From assembly GCA_947652605.1 (NCBI GenBank), contig OX393584.1:31049467-31113466 (forward strand): a stretch of DNA of 64,000 nt, in the 5' to 3' direction. Below, in pieces: positions 30,387 to 43,077 of this stretch (its first letter is position 1; each line of letters opens with the position of its first letter). The notes beneath the pieces were generated by a model. It saw only the letters and a program-made list of their open reading frames with translations. It was not told the DNA's origin and did no database searches. The stretch is from Elmis aenea. Taxonomy: Eukaryota > Arthropoda > Insecta > Coleoptera > Elmidae. The position numbers and the translations under genes were made by a program.

Positions 30387-32493
30387 TTACACGTGAACTA
30401 TTTTACTTTTTATCTACTTAACTGTTCTCTTTGTCTTTGTTACTTTGTCTCAACGGTCGCATGACCGACATGTATTTTCATTATGCAAACTAATGGATTA
30501 CGCTGTGGGCATGTGGTGTTAAAAAACACAAACTTGATTGTTTTAATGTGTGTCATCTCCATTAAATCGCTAAGTGCGATAATCAGGTGTCTCGTGATTT
30601 ACAAAACACAGACACAAAAATTAGCAAAGATGAACGTGTTAGGTTCTAATCTAACAAAACATTTGCCTGGTTACTTGCAGAATTGTTTAGTAAACGCCAA
30701 TATTCAGTAGCCGTCGGTGATGTTTTTTTTCCTAAACATTTTTCTGTTTTATAAAAAGGCGTTTTTTTGGTAAAATTAGTTTTATAAAAGCGCCTATATC
30801 ACAAAGTGTTTTTTTATAAACGAATTTTAAAAAGAGAGCTAAAACTTCGCTATTCTTATAAAAAAAATGTGTTAAATTAAGCTGTCAGAAAACAATTAAG
30901 TGATGAAATTATGTGAATGTAGTAAGTTCAATTAAAGATAATGATTACATTCAGTTATTCCTTTTGTTTTTGAAAAAACGTGGGCTCTATCTATGGCCGT
31001 GGTGCCAACTTCATTTGGCCCTCCCTTACGTTAGGAGCATCTAAAATTCGGATCCGGAGGATTATTTTGCTCTAGGAACACTCAGTTTAAGATGCATATT
31101 GTTAAGTTGCATAAAATTTATATAAAAGTATAGGAAACCAGACTACGGCGATATTTTTTAGGTTTTCTCAAAGGAAGCGGAAATGCTAACCAGATTAAAA
31201 ATGTCAGGGAAGAATATTACGCAGTTTTTGATTTTGAACAACTTTTATATTACTCCTAACACTTTTGTCGTAAAATAATCAAATGTCTCAGTGTGTATTT
31301 GTGTAATATTAAGAAAGAAGTTAACAAATTAGCAGTTTCCCTTACCGGCAAAATACTCCACATGTTTATTTTTTGTCTGTTTAATAAGTATTGGATAATA
31401 TCAATCATTGGTACATAGTTATTCGTACTTCATTTTTTTTGCTTTGTCTTAAAAAAATTAAAAGGTCATTTCTGTTTTCTTAAGGTGACTCGTTACCGAA
31501 ACGATTAAAAAGAGCATGTTCTTTAGTAAACCCTAAAGCCGTCTACAAAGATTTATAACACACTGTGCCAGTAGGAACTACTCTCTGGTTAAAATACAAT
31601 GGAATATAAAAACGTATAAAAACATATCTAACGTTTACAGCATTAAAAGACATGAATATATTTTTCTGGGTCCTATAAAAGTTCAACTATTACTTGGTAC
31701 CTAGTTGATACTGGAAATAAATAAAACAAATAATGTTAAATTGTCTATGTATACATTGGTTGTCAAATGTTGGAATAGGAAACTTTTTGCTAATTAAATG
31801 CACAAAGAAACACACTCATATGTACACAGGTTACATATTTAGGTATATACTTTTATTAAAAGTTTCAATAAAACTTTTCGATTTAATAATCTAGATTAAT
31901 GTAATCCTAATTTGCATTTAAATTTACGGCCACAACGTGGCCGTTGACTAATTTAGTATCTTAAAAAGCCCCTTATTCAAAAATATGGCATGTTTCGCAG
32001 CTGAAGATTAAAGACCTTTCTCTTAAGATATCCTGCATAAGGACTGTATTTCGAAGGGCTCGTTGCCCATTAAGGATGGAGCACCTATTTATCTTTTTAT
32101 GCGCAATTACTGGATTCATAAATGACTAATTACTTTCGCCACAACTGTGTTGCACAAAAAAAACTTTCCAAACCCTTAAAAGCGATTTATGGTAGGGCTT
32201 TGAATGCAAATTTGCATCTTAGACACTTTTAACTTGTAGTGCCCGCTTCCAAACAAAGTAAAAAGTAGATGAAACCTTAATTATGGATGTACATTAAAGT
32301 CATCAAAAATTCTCAATGAAACTTTTAAACAATACGAAAAACGATTATAGCTTCAGATTAGGTAAACAACTTAATAAATTTGAAAGCGTTGAAGTAGATT
32401 TTTGAACAAGTTTATTTTAACCATTGTCGCCTGAGAGTTATTTTGCTCCATACCCCATTTTGCGGCAAATTGACTTATCAATATCAAGATTAT
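30387..32493. other. AT-rich DNA, nothing recognised
   Basis: A GC-richer patch at 30980-31080 (GGCCGTGGTGCCAACTTCAT) is unexplained. The frame at 30483-30710 (plus) shows no motif. No repeat is supported until the satellite begins. Confidence 0.5.
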
Positions 32494-33276
32494 GTTTAAC
32501 CTTGAAAGAATAAAACCCACCCTCTAGTCAAACTAATTCCTTTTTTACAATTTTGACAATGCGAATCGTAAGCAACGCATTTGTTCTCCAAACGCTGTAA
32601 ATAAAAAGTTTGTGTTATGTAAGGAATGGTCAATAAACGGTTCATTTTGAATGAAAATAAACTCATCCCTCTAGTCAAACTAATTTTTTTTTTACAATTT
32701 TGACAATGCGAATCGTAAGCAACGCATTTGTTCTCCAAACGCTGTAAATAAAAAGTTTGTGTTATGTAAGGTTTGGTCAATAAACGTTTAACCTTGAAAG
32801 AATAAAACCCACCCTCTAGTCAAACTAATTCCTTTTTTACATTTTTGACAATGGGAATCGTAATCAACGCATTTGTTCTCCAAACGATGTAAATAAAAAG
32901 TTTGTGTTATGTAAGGTATGGTTAATAAACGATTAAATTTGAAAGAAAATAAACTCATCCCTCTAGTCAAACAAATTTTTTTTTCTACAATTTTGACAAT
33001 GCGAATCGTAAGCAACGCATTTGTTCTCCAAACGCTGTAAATAAAAAGTTTGTGTTATGTAAGGAATGGTCAATAAACGTTTAACCTTGAAAGAATAAAA
33101 CCCACCCTCTAGTCAAACTAATTCCTTTTTTACAATTTTGACAATGAGAATCGTAAGCAACGCATTTGTTCTCCAAACGCTGTAAATAAAAAGTTTGTGT
33201 TATGTAAGGTATGGTCAATAAACGGTTCACTTTGAAAGAAAATAAACTCATCCCTCTAGTCAAACAAATTTTTTTT
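32494..33276 (+). repeat. 147-bp satellite, block 1 (~5.3 monomers)
   Basis: Monomers of 145-148 bp with landmarks CCCTCTAGTCAAACTAATT, ACAATTTTGACAATGCGAAT, CGTAAGCAACGCATTTGTTC and AAAAGTTTGTGTTATGTAAG. Two types alternate: A (AAAACCCACCCTCTAG, then ATTCCTTTTTTAC) and B (AAACTCATCCCTCTAG, then a T run). The real unit is therefore a ~294-bp dimer. It is unrelated to the ~160-bp satellite. This block ends in the T run of a B monomer, where the 1,501-bp segment is inserted. Confidence 0.97.
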
Positions 33277-33769
33277 GGCGACTATTTAAATGAGCAATAG
33301 ATAAAATAAAACGTGCATTAATTGTGAGCATTTAGTAAAATAATTGTGCATTTAGTAAAATATTTGTGCATTAAAAAAATTATTAGATCATTACAAAAAA
33401 CTAATGTGCCATAAATAAATATGTTTGTAAATATATAAAAACATTTAAGCAATATTTTAAAAAAAAATGGCATTAGAATAAATGCTTGCGCATTTATAAA
33501 TGTGGATGTTCCTTTAATAATATATTTGTACACTTAAATAAATAAATGTACAATACATTCGTACCTCTACAAAAATATATAAACATCTCAAAAAATATTT
33601 GATCATTTGAAAAATTACATTCCCAATAGTTTAATTAAATCACCATTTAAATATTGAATGCGCGCATTAATTAAATTATTTGAACCACCAGAAAAATATT
33701 TTGTAACCTAAAACGAATAATATGTGCACTAACTTTGAGATGCAATGTTAGCAACCACCGTAGATGTAG

Positions 33770-33983
33770 ATTATTATACTACCAATAGAAGATGAAAAAT
33801 GGAGAGATGGCCGATGTACTTGCCCAAAATTTAAAAAAAAATACATATGTAAACATTTACTAGGAGTTGCAATTAGGTTTAAATATCTTTTATGCTCCTC
33901 TAGAAGCAAAGAATTTGGCAATAGGAACAAAACGAAAACGGGGGCGGCCATCAAAAGCAAGAAAAGCTATGATCGTTCAATAA
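33770..33983 (+). pseudogene. SWIM zinc-finger transposase C-terminus relic, copy 1
   Basis: After a stop at 33767 the plus strand reads IIILPIEDEKWRDGR, then CTCPKFKKKYICKHLLGVAI and RFKYL. CxC (33815-33823) and CxH (33848-33856) form the SWIM zinc-binding motif found C-terminally in MULE-type transposases. A frameshift near 33890 moves to a second frame, PLEAKNLAIGTKRKRGRPSK followed by ARKAMIVQ and a stop at 33981-33983. An AT-hook-like KRKRGRP tail after SWIM is usual in insect MULE proteins. The catalytic DDE domain is absent. The family name is inferred from these motifs alone. Confidence 0.75.
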
Positions 33984-33988
33984 AATAA

Positions 33989-34266
33989 GGCAACTATTTA
34001 AACGGGCATTATTTAAATATACATGAGCCTTAAGAACGAATACTTTAAGCAATAGAACTATAAATATTTAGGTATATTTAGCTTATAGGCTAGGGGAGAT
34101 TTTTTTTACAGCAAACATTGAATTTATCGACAAAATGTTTTATCATTTGCTTAAAAGATATATTTCTTTCATGCTAAATATTTATTATTATTTTAAATAT
34201 TTCTAATGCACAAAGTATTCGTTATAATGCACATGTATATTTAAATAATGCCCGCTTAAATTGTAC
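33989..34266. repeat. internal inverted repeat resembling MULE ends, copy 1
   Basis: It begins GGCAACTATTTAAACGGGCA. The left side runs GGGCATTATTTAAATATACA and ACGAATACTTTAAGCAATAG, while the reverse complement of the right side runs GGGCATTATTTAAATATACA and ACGAATACTTTGTGCATTAG. It starts six bases after the transposase stop and closely resembles the outer left end GGCGACTATTTAAAT, so it may be a nested short element or a duplicated terminal repeat. Equivalent stretches occur in the other three copies. Confidence 0.7.
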
Positions 34267-34777
34267 CCTGATGTTTGTTTGTTATGAAATATTGTTTAAT
34301 TCCTTTAATAAAATAAATTGCAAAATATTAAACGAGTTTGTTTGTCTTTAAAAATGGTTTAGATGGAGTAAAGTTAAATAAAATATGTTGTAAAATACTT
34401 CAAATTCGATCCACATAGGGTGTAAAGTCTAATGACAAAATTTTATCATTTGCTTGAAAGATATATTGATTTCATGCTAAATATTTATTTATTCTATTGC
34501 TCAAAGTATTCGTTTTAGGGCACATGTATATTTAAATAATGCACATTATAGTGTTTTTTATTTAAAATAAAATATTTATTTAATGCGCACTTTTTAATAC
34601 TTTATTGCACAGAAAAATCGTTTTAGGACACACTACAAATAAAATATTGCTCAAAATAACATTTTTTTATGTAAAATAGATATATTATTTAATGCTAAAT
34701 AATTATTGTTCTATTGCTCAAAGTATTTCTTTTAGGGCACATGTATATTTAACTAATGCACGCTTAAAACGCACCCA

Positions 34778-36837
34778 TTTTTTTTTTACAATTTTGACAA
34801 TGCGAATCGTAAGCAACGCATTTGTTCTCCAAACGCTGTAAATAAAAAGTTTGTGTTATGTAAGGTATGGTCAATAAACGTTTCACTTTGAATAACAATA
34901 AACTCATCCCTCTAGTCAAACTAATTTTTTTTTCTACAATTTTGACAATGCGAATCGTAAGCAACGCATTTGTTCTCCAAACGCTGTAAATAAAAAGTTT
35001 GTGTTATGTAAGGAATGGTCAATAAACGTTTAACCTTGAAAGAATAAAACCCACCCTCTAGTCAAACTAATTCCTTTTTTACAATTTTGACAATGGGAAT
35101 CGTAAGCAACGCATTTGTTATCCAAACGCTGCAAATAAAAAGTTTGTGTTATGTAAGGTATGGTCAATAAACGATTTACTTTGGAAGAATATAAACTCAT
35201 CCCTCTAGTCAAACAAATTTTTTTTTTTACAATTTTGACAATGCGAATCTTAAGCAACGCATTTGTTCTCCAAACGCTGTAAATAAAAAGTTTGTGTTAT
35301 GTAAGGAATGGTCAATAAACGTTTAACCTTGAAAGAATAAAACCCACCCTCTAGTCAAACTGATTCCTTTTTTACAATTTTAACAATGCGAATCGTAAGC
35401 AACGCATCTGTTCTCCAAACGCTGTAAATAAAAAGTTTGTGTTATGTAAGGTATGGTCAATAAACGATTTACTTTGGAAGAATATAAACTCATCCCTCTA
35501 GTCAAACTAATTTTTTTTTTTACCATTTTGACAATGCGAATCTTAAGCAACGCATTTGTTCTCCAAACGCTGTAAATAAAAAGTTTGTGTTATGTAAGGA
35601 ATGGTCAATAAACGTTTAACCTTGAAAGAATCAAACCCACCCTCTAGTCAAACTAATTCCTTTTTTACGATTTTGACAATGCGAATCGTAAGCAACGCAT
35701 TTGTTCTCCAAACGCTGTAAATAAAAAGTTTGTGTTATGTAAGGTATGGTCAATAAACGATTTACTTTGAAAAAATATAAACTCATCCCTCTAGTCAAAC
35801 TAATTTTTTTTTTTACAATTTTGACAATGCGATTCGTAAGCAACGCATTTGTTCTCCAGACGCTGTAAATAAAAAGTTTGTGTTATGTAAGGAATGGTCA
35901 ATAAACGTTTATCCTTGAAAGAATCAAACCCACCCTCTAGTCAAACTAATTCCTTTTTTACAATTTTGACAATGCGAATCGTAAGCAACGCATTTGTTCT
36001 CCAAACGCTGCAAATAAAAAGTTTGTGTTATGTAAGGTATGGTCAATAAACGATTTACTTTGGAAGAATATAAACTCATCCCTCTAGTCAAACTAATTTT
36101 TTTTTTTACAATTTTGACAATGCGAATCTTAAGCAACGCATTTGTTCTCCAAACGCTGTAAATAAAAAGTTTGTGTTATGTAAGGTATGGTCAATAAACG
36201 ATTTACTTTGAAAAAATATAAACTCATCCCTCTAGTCAAACTAATTTTTTTTTTTACAATTTTGACAATGCGATTCGTAAGCAACGCATTTGTTCTCCAG
36301 ACGCTGTAAATAAAAAGTTTGTGTTATGTAAGGAATGGTCAATAAACGTTTATCCTTGAAAGAATCAAACCCACCCTCTAGTCAAACTAATTCCTTTTTT
36401 ACAATTTTGACAATGCGAATCGTAAGCAACGCATTTGTTCTCCAAACGCTGTAAATAAAAAGTTTGTGTTATGTAAGGAATGGTCAATAAACGGTTCATT
36501 TTGAATGAAAATAAACTCATCCCTCTAGTCAAACTAATTTTTTTTTTACAATTTTGACAATGCGAATCGTAAGCAACGCATTTGTTATCCAAACGCTGTA
36601 AATAAAAAGTTTGTGTTATGTAAGGAATGGTCAATAAACGTTTAACCTTGAAAGAATAAAATCCACCCTCTAGTCAAACTAATTCCTTTTTTACAATTTT
36701 GACAATGAGAATCGTAAGCAACGCATTTGTTCTCCAAACGCTGTAAATAAAAAGTTTGTGTTATGTAAGGTATGGTCAATAAACGGTTCACTTTGAAAGA
36801 AAATAAACTCATCCCTCTAGTCAAACAAATTTTTTTT
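34778..36837 (+). repeat. 147-bp satellite, block 2 (14 monomers)
   Basis: 2,060 bp, almost exactly 14 monomers (seven dimers). It has local duplications, for example the CAGACGCTGTAAAT variant near 35857 and again near 36299. The A monomer before the next insert carries the diagnostic variant ACAATGAGAATCGTAAG. Confidence 0.96.
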
Positions 36838-38338
36838 GGCGACTATTTAAATGAGCAATAGATAAAATAAAACGTGCATTAATTGTGAGCATTTAGTAAA
36901 ATAATTGTGCATTTAGTAAAATATTTGTGCATTAAAAAAATTATTAGATCAATACAAAAAACTAATGTGCCATAAATAAATATGTTTGTAAATATATAAA
37001 AACATTTAAGCAATATTTTAAAAAAAAATGGCATTAGAATAAATGCTTGCGCATTTATAAATGTGGATGTTCCTTTAATAATATATTTGTACACTTAAAT
37101 AAATAAATGTACAATACATTCGTACCTCTACAAAAATATATAAACATCTCAAAAAATATTTGATCATTTGAAAAATTACATTCCCAATAGTTTAATTAAA
37201 TCACCATTTAAATATTGAATGCGCGCATTAATTAAATTATTTGAACCACCAGAAAAATATTTTGTAACCTAAAACGAATAATATGTGCTCTAACTTTGAG
37301 ATGCAATGTTAGCAACCACCGTAGATGTAGATTATTATACTACCAATAGAAGATGAAAAATGGAGAGATGGCCGATGTACTTGCCCAAAATTTAAAAAAA
37401 AATACATATGTAAACATTTACTAGGAGTTGCAATTAGGTTTAAATATCTTTTATGCTCCTCTAGAAGCAAAGAATTTGGCAATAGGAACAAAACGAAAAC
37501 GGGGGCGGCCATCAAAAGCAAGAAAAGCTATGATCGTTCAATAAAATAAGGCAACTATTTAAACGGGCATTATTTAAATATACATGAGCCTTAAGAACGA
37601 ATACTTTAAGCAATAGAACTATAAATATTTAGGTATATTTAGCTTATAGGCTAGGGGAGATTTTTTTTACAGCAAACATTGAATTTATCGACAAAATGTT
37701 TTATCATTTGCTTAAAAGATATATTTCTTTCATGCTAAATATTTATTATTATTTTAAATATTTCTAATGCACAAAGTATTCGTTATAATGCACATGTATA
37801 TTTAAATAATGCCCGCTTAAATTGTACCCTGATGTTTGTTTGTTATGAAATATTGTTTAATTCCTTTAATAAAATAAATTGCAAAATATTAAACGAGTTT
37901 GTTTGTCTTTAAAAATGGTTTAGATGGAGTAAAGTTAAATAAAATATGTTGTAAAATACTTCAAATTCGATCCACATAGGGTGTAAAGTCTAATGACAAA
38001 ATTTTATCATTTGCTTGAAAGATATATTGATTTCATGCTAAATATTTATTTATTCTATTGCTCAAAGTATTCGTTTTAGGGCACATGTATATTTAAATAA
38101 TGCACATCATAGTGTTTTTTATTTAAAATAAAATATTTATTTAATGCGCACTTTTTAATACTTTATTGCACAGAAAAATCGTTTTAGGACACACTACAAA
38201 TAAAATATTGCTCAAAATAACATTTTTTTATGTAAAATAGATATATTATTTAATGCTAAATAATTATTGTTCTATTGCTCAAAGTATTTCTTTTAGGGCA
38301 CATGTATATTTAACTAATGCACGCTTAAATCGCACCCA
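36838..38338 (+). mobile_element. MULE-like element, copy 2 (1,501 bp)
   Basis: Same ends, length and satellite site as copy 1, 3,561 bp downstream. Only a handful of substitutions are seen (for example AGATCAATAC for AGATCATTAC, and TGTGCTCTAAC for TGTGCACTAAC). The near identity shows segmental amplification, not a second insertion. Confidence 0.82.
37331..37544 (+). pseudogene. SWIM transposase relic, copy 2
   Basis: Identical in layout to copy 1, with the CxC at 37376-37384 and the same frameshift before the KRKRGRP tail. The shared break shows the protein was already dead before amplification. Confidence 0.75.
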
Positions 38339-39810
38339 TTTATTTTTTTACAATTTTGACAATGCGAATCGTAAGCAACGCATTTGTTCTCCAAACGCTG
38401 TAAATAAAAAGTTTGTGTTATGTAAGGAATGGTCAATAAAAGTTTAACCTTGAAAGAATAAAACCCACCCTCTAGTCAAACTAATTCCTTTTTTACAATT
38501 TTGACAATGGGAATCGTAAGCAACGCATTTGTTATCCAAACGCTGCAAATAAAAAGTTTGTGTTATGTAAGGTATGGTCAATAAACGATTTACTTTGGAA
38601 GAATATAAACTCATCCCTCTAGTCAAACTAATTTTTTTTTTTACAATTTTGACAATGCGAATCTTAAGCAACGCATTTGTTCTCCAAACGCTGTAAATAA
38701 AAAGTTTGTGTTATGTAAGGAATGGTCAATAAACGTTTAACCTTGAAAGAATCAAACCCACCCTCTAGTCAAACTAATTCCTTTTTTACAATTTTGACAA
38801 TGCGAATCGTAAGCAACGCATTTGTTCTCCAAACGCTGTAAATAAAAAGTTTGTGTTATGTAAGGAATGGTCAATAAACGGTTCATTTTGAATGAAAATA
38901 AACTCATCCCTCTAGTCAAACTAATTTTTTTTTTTACAATTTTGACAATGCGATTCGTAAGCAACGCATTTGTTCTCCAGACGCTGTAAATAAAAAGTTT
39001 GTGTTATGTAAGGAATGGTCAATAAACGTTTATCCTTGAAAGAATCAAACCCACCCTCTAGTCAAACTAATTCCTTTTTTACAATTTTGACAATGCGAAT
39101 CGTAAGCAACGCATTTGTTCTCCAAACGCTGTAAATAAAAAGTTTGTGTTATGTAAGGAATGGTCAATAAACGGTTCATTTTGAATGAAAATAAACTCAT
39201 CCCTCTAGTCAAACTAATTTTTTTTTTACAATTTTGACAATGCGAATCGTAAGCAACGCATTTGTTCTCCAAACGCTGTAAATAAAAAGTTTGTGTTATG
39301 TAAGGTTTGGTCAATAAACGTTTAACCTTGAAAGAATAAAACCCACCCTCTAGTCAAACTAATTCCTTTTTTACATTTTTGACAATGGGAATCGTAATCA
39401 ACGCATTTGTTCTCCAAACGATGTAAATAAAAAGTTTGTGTTATGTAAGGTATGGTTAATAAACGATTAAATTTGAAAGAAAATAAACTCATCCCTCTAG
39501 TCAAACTAATTTTTTTTTCTACAATTTTGACAATGCGAATCGTAAGCAACGCATTTGTTCTCCAAACGCTGTAAATAAAAAGTTTGTGTTATGTAAGGAA
39601 TGGTCAATAAACGTTTAACCTTGAAAGAATAAAACCCACCCTCTAGTCAAACTAATTCCTTTTTTACAATTTTGACAATGAGAATCGTAAGCAACGCATT
39701 TGTTCTCCAAACGCTGTAAATAAAAAGTTTGTGTTATGTAAGGTATGGTCAATAAACGGTTCACTTTGAAAGAAAATAAACTCATCCCTCTAGTCAAACA
39801 AATTTTTTTT
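38339..39810 (+). repeat. 147-bp satellite, block 3 (10 monomers)
   Basis: 1,472 bp, ten monomers or five dimers. It is four monomers shorter than block 2 and has the same first and last variants. Confidence 0.96.
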
Positions 39811-41311
39811 GGCGACTATTTAAATGAGCAATAGATAAAATAAAACGTGCATTAATTGTGAGCATTTAGTAAAATAATTGTGCATTTAGTAAAATATTTG
39901 TGCATTAAAAAAATTATTAGATCATTACAAAAAACTAATGTGCCATAAATAAATATGTTTGTAAATATATAAAAACATTTAAGCAATATTTTAAAAAAAA
40001 ATGGCATTAGAATAAATGCTTGCGCATTTATAAATGTGGATGTTCCTTTAATAATATATTTGTACACTTAAATAAATAAATGTACAATACATTCGTACCT
40101 CTACAAAAATATATAAACATCTCAAAAAATATTTGATCATTTGAAAAATTACATTCCCAATAGTTTAATTAAATCACCATTTAAATATTGAATGCGCGCA
40201 TTAATTAAATTATTTGAACCACCAGAAAAATATTTTGTAACCTAAAACGAATAATATGTGCACTAACTTTGAGATGCAATGTTAGCAACCACCGTAGATG
40301 TAGATTATTATACTACCAATAGAAGATGAAAAATGGAGAGATGGCCGATGTACTTGCCCAAAATTTAAAAAAAAATACATATGTAAACATTTACTAGGAG
40401 TTGCAATTAGGTTTAAATATCTTTTATGCTCCTCTAGAAGCAAAGAATTTGGCAATAGGAACAAAACGAAAACGGGGGCGGCCATCAAAAGCAAGAAAAG
40501 CTATGATCGTTCAATAAAATAAGGCAACTATTTAAACGGGCATTATTTAAATATACATGAGCCTTAAGAACGAATACTTTAAGCAATAGAACTATAAATA
40601 TTTAGGTATATTTAGCTTATAGGCTAGGGGAGATTTTTTTTACAGCAAACATTGAATTTATCGACAAAATGTTTTATCATTTGCTTAAAAGATATATTTC
40701 TTTCATGCTAAATATTTATTATTATTTTAAATATTTCTAATGCACAAAGTATTCGTTATAATGCACATGTATATTTAAATAATGCCCGCTTAAATTGTAC
40801 CCTGATGTTTGTTTGTTATGAAATATTGTTTAATTCCTTTAATAAAATAAATTGCAAAATATTAAACGAGTTTGTTTGTCTTTAAAAATGGTTTAGATGG
40901 AGTAAAGTTAAATAAAATATGTTGTAAAATACTTCAAATTCGATCCACATAGGGTGTAAAGTCTAATGACAAAATTTTATCATTTGCTTGAAAGATATAT
41001 TGATTTCATGCTAAATATTTATTTATTCTATTGCTCAAAGTATTCGTTTTAGGGCACATGTATATTTAAATAATGCACATTATAGTGTTTTTTATTTAAA
41101 ATAAAATATTTATTTAATGCGCACTTTTTAATACTTTATTGCACAGAAAAATCGTTTTAGGACACACTACAAATAAAATATTGCTCAAAATAACATTTTT
41201 TTATGTAAAATAGATATATTATTTAATGCTAAATAATTATTGTTCTATTGCTCAAAGTATTTCTTTTAGGGCACATGTATATTTAACTAATGCACGCTTA
41301 AATCGCACCCA
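39811..41311 (+). mobile_element. MULE-like element, copy 3 (1,501 bp)
   Basis: 2,973 bp after copy 2, with the same ends and target T run. At the sites checked it carries AGATCATTAC as in copies 1 and 4. Confidence 0.82.
40304..40517 (+). pseudogene. SWIM transposase relic, copy 3
   Basis: Same motifs and same frameshift as copies 1 and 2. Confidence 0.75.
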
Positions 41312-43077
41312 TTTTTTTTTTTACAATTTTGACAATGCGAATCGTAAGCAACGCATTTGTTCTCCAAACGCTGTAAATAAAAAGTTTGTGTTATGTAAGG
41401 AATGGTCAATAAACGTTTAACCTTGAAAGAATAAAACCCACCCTCTAGTCAAACTAATTCCTTTTTTACAATTTTGACAATGGGAATCGTAAGCAACGCA
41501 TTTGTTATCCAAACGCTGCAAATAAAAAGTTTGTGTTATGTAAGGTATGGTCAATAAACGATTTACTTTGGAAGAATATAAACTCATCCCTCTAGTCAAA
41601 CTAATTTTTTTTTTTACAATTTTGACAATGCGAATCTTAAGCAACGCATTTGTTCTCCAAACGCTGTAAATAAAAAGTTTGTGTTATGTAAGGAATGGTC
41701 AATAAACGTTTAACCTTGAAAGAATAAAACCCACCCTCTAGTCAAACTGATTCCTTTTTTACAATTTTAACAATGCGAATCGTAAGCAACGCATCTGTTC
41801 TCCAAACGCTGTAAATAAAAAGTTTGTGTTATGTAAGGTATGGTCAATAAACGATTTACTTTGGAAGAATATAAACTCATCCCTCTAGTCAAACAAATTT
41901 TTTTTTTTACAATTTTGACAATGCGAATCTTAAGCAAAGCATTTGTTCTCCAAACGCTGTAAATAAAAAGTTTGTGTTATGTAAGGAATGGTCAATAAAC
42001 GTTTAACCTTGAAAGAATCAAACCCACCCTCTAGTCAAACTAATTCCTTTTTTACAATTTTGACAATGCGAATCGTAAGCAACGCATTTGTTCTCCAAAC
42101 GCTGTAAATAAAAAGTTTGTGTTATGTAAGGAATGGTCAATAAACGGTTCATTTTGAATGAAAATAAACTCATCCCTCTAGTCAAACTAATTTTTTTTTT
42201 TACAATTTTGACAATGCGATTCGTAAGCAACGCATTTGTTCTCCAGATGCTGTAAATAAAAAGTTTGTGTTATGTAAGGAATGGTCAATAAACGTTTATC
42301 CTTGAAAGAATCAAACCCACCCTCTAGTCAAACTTATTCCTTTTTTACAATTTTGACAATGCGAATCGTAAGCAACGCATTTGTTCTCCAAACGCTCTAA
42401 ATAAAAAGTTTGTGTTATGTAAGGAATGGTCAATAAACGGTTCATTTTGAATGAAAATAAACTCATCCCTCTAGTCAAACTAATTTTTTTTTTTACAATT
42501 TTGACAATGCGAATCGTAAGCAACGCATTTGTTCTCCAAACGCTGTAAATAAAAAGTTTGTGTTATGTAAGGTTTGGTCAATAAAAGTTTAACCTTGAAA
42601 GAATAAAACCCACCCTCTAGTCAAACTAATTCCTTTTTTACATTTTTGACAATGGGAATCGTAATCAACGCATTTGTTCTCCAAACGATGTAAATAAAAA
42701 GTTTGTGTTATGTAAGGTATGGTTAATAAACGATTAAATTTGAAAGAAAATAAACTCATCCCTCTAGTCAAACAAATTTTTTTTTCTACAATTTTGACAA
42801 TGCGAATCGTAAGCAACGCATTTGTTCTCCAAACGCTGTAAATAAAAAGTTTGTGTTATGTAAGGAATGGTCAATAAACGTTTAACCTTGAAAGAATAAA
42901 ACCCACCCTCTAGTCAAACTAATTCCTTTTTTACAATTTTGACAATGAGAATCGTAAGCAACGCATTTGTTCTCCAAACGCTGTAAATAAAAAGTTTGTG
43001 TTATGTAAGGTATGGTCAATAAACGGTTCACTTTGAAAGAAAATAAACTCATCCCTCTAGTCAAACAAATTTTTTTT
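41312..43077 (+). repeat. 147-bp satellite, block 4 (12 monomers)
   Basis: 1,766 bp, twelve monomers or six dimers. It again ends with the ACAATGAGAATCG variant before the insert. Confidence 0.96.

Larger units (their letters stand above)
33277..34777 (+). mobile_element. MULE-like element, copy 1 (1,501 bp)
   Basis: A non-satellite segment set exactly within the T run of a B-type monomer, with T8-9 on both sides, consistent with the 8-9-bp target duplication of Mutator-like elements. Ends: GGCGACTATTTAAATGAGCA and, in reverse complement, GGGTGCGTTTTAAGCGTGCA, matching at about 19 of 29 positions. The interior has many TGTGCATT motifs, a SWIM transposase relic, and repeated end-like modules around GCACATGTATATTTAAATAA at 34240, 34520 and 34737. 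The three downstream copies have the same length and site. Confidence 0.8.
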
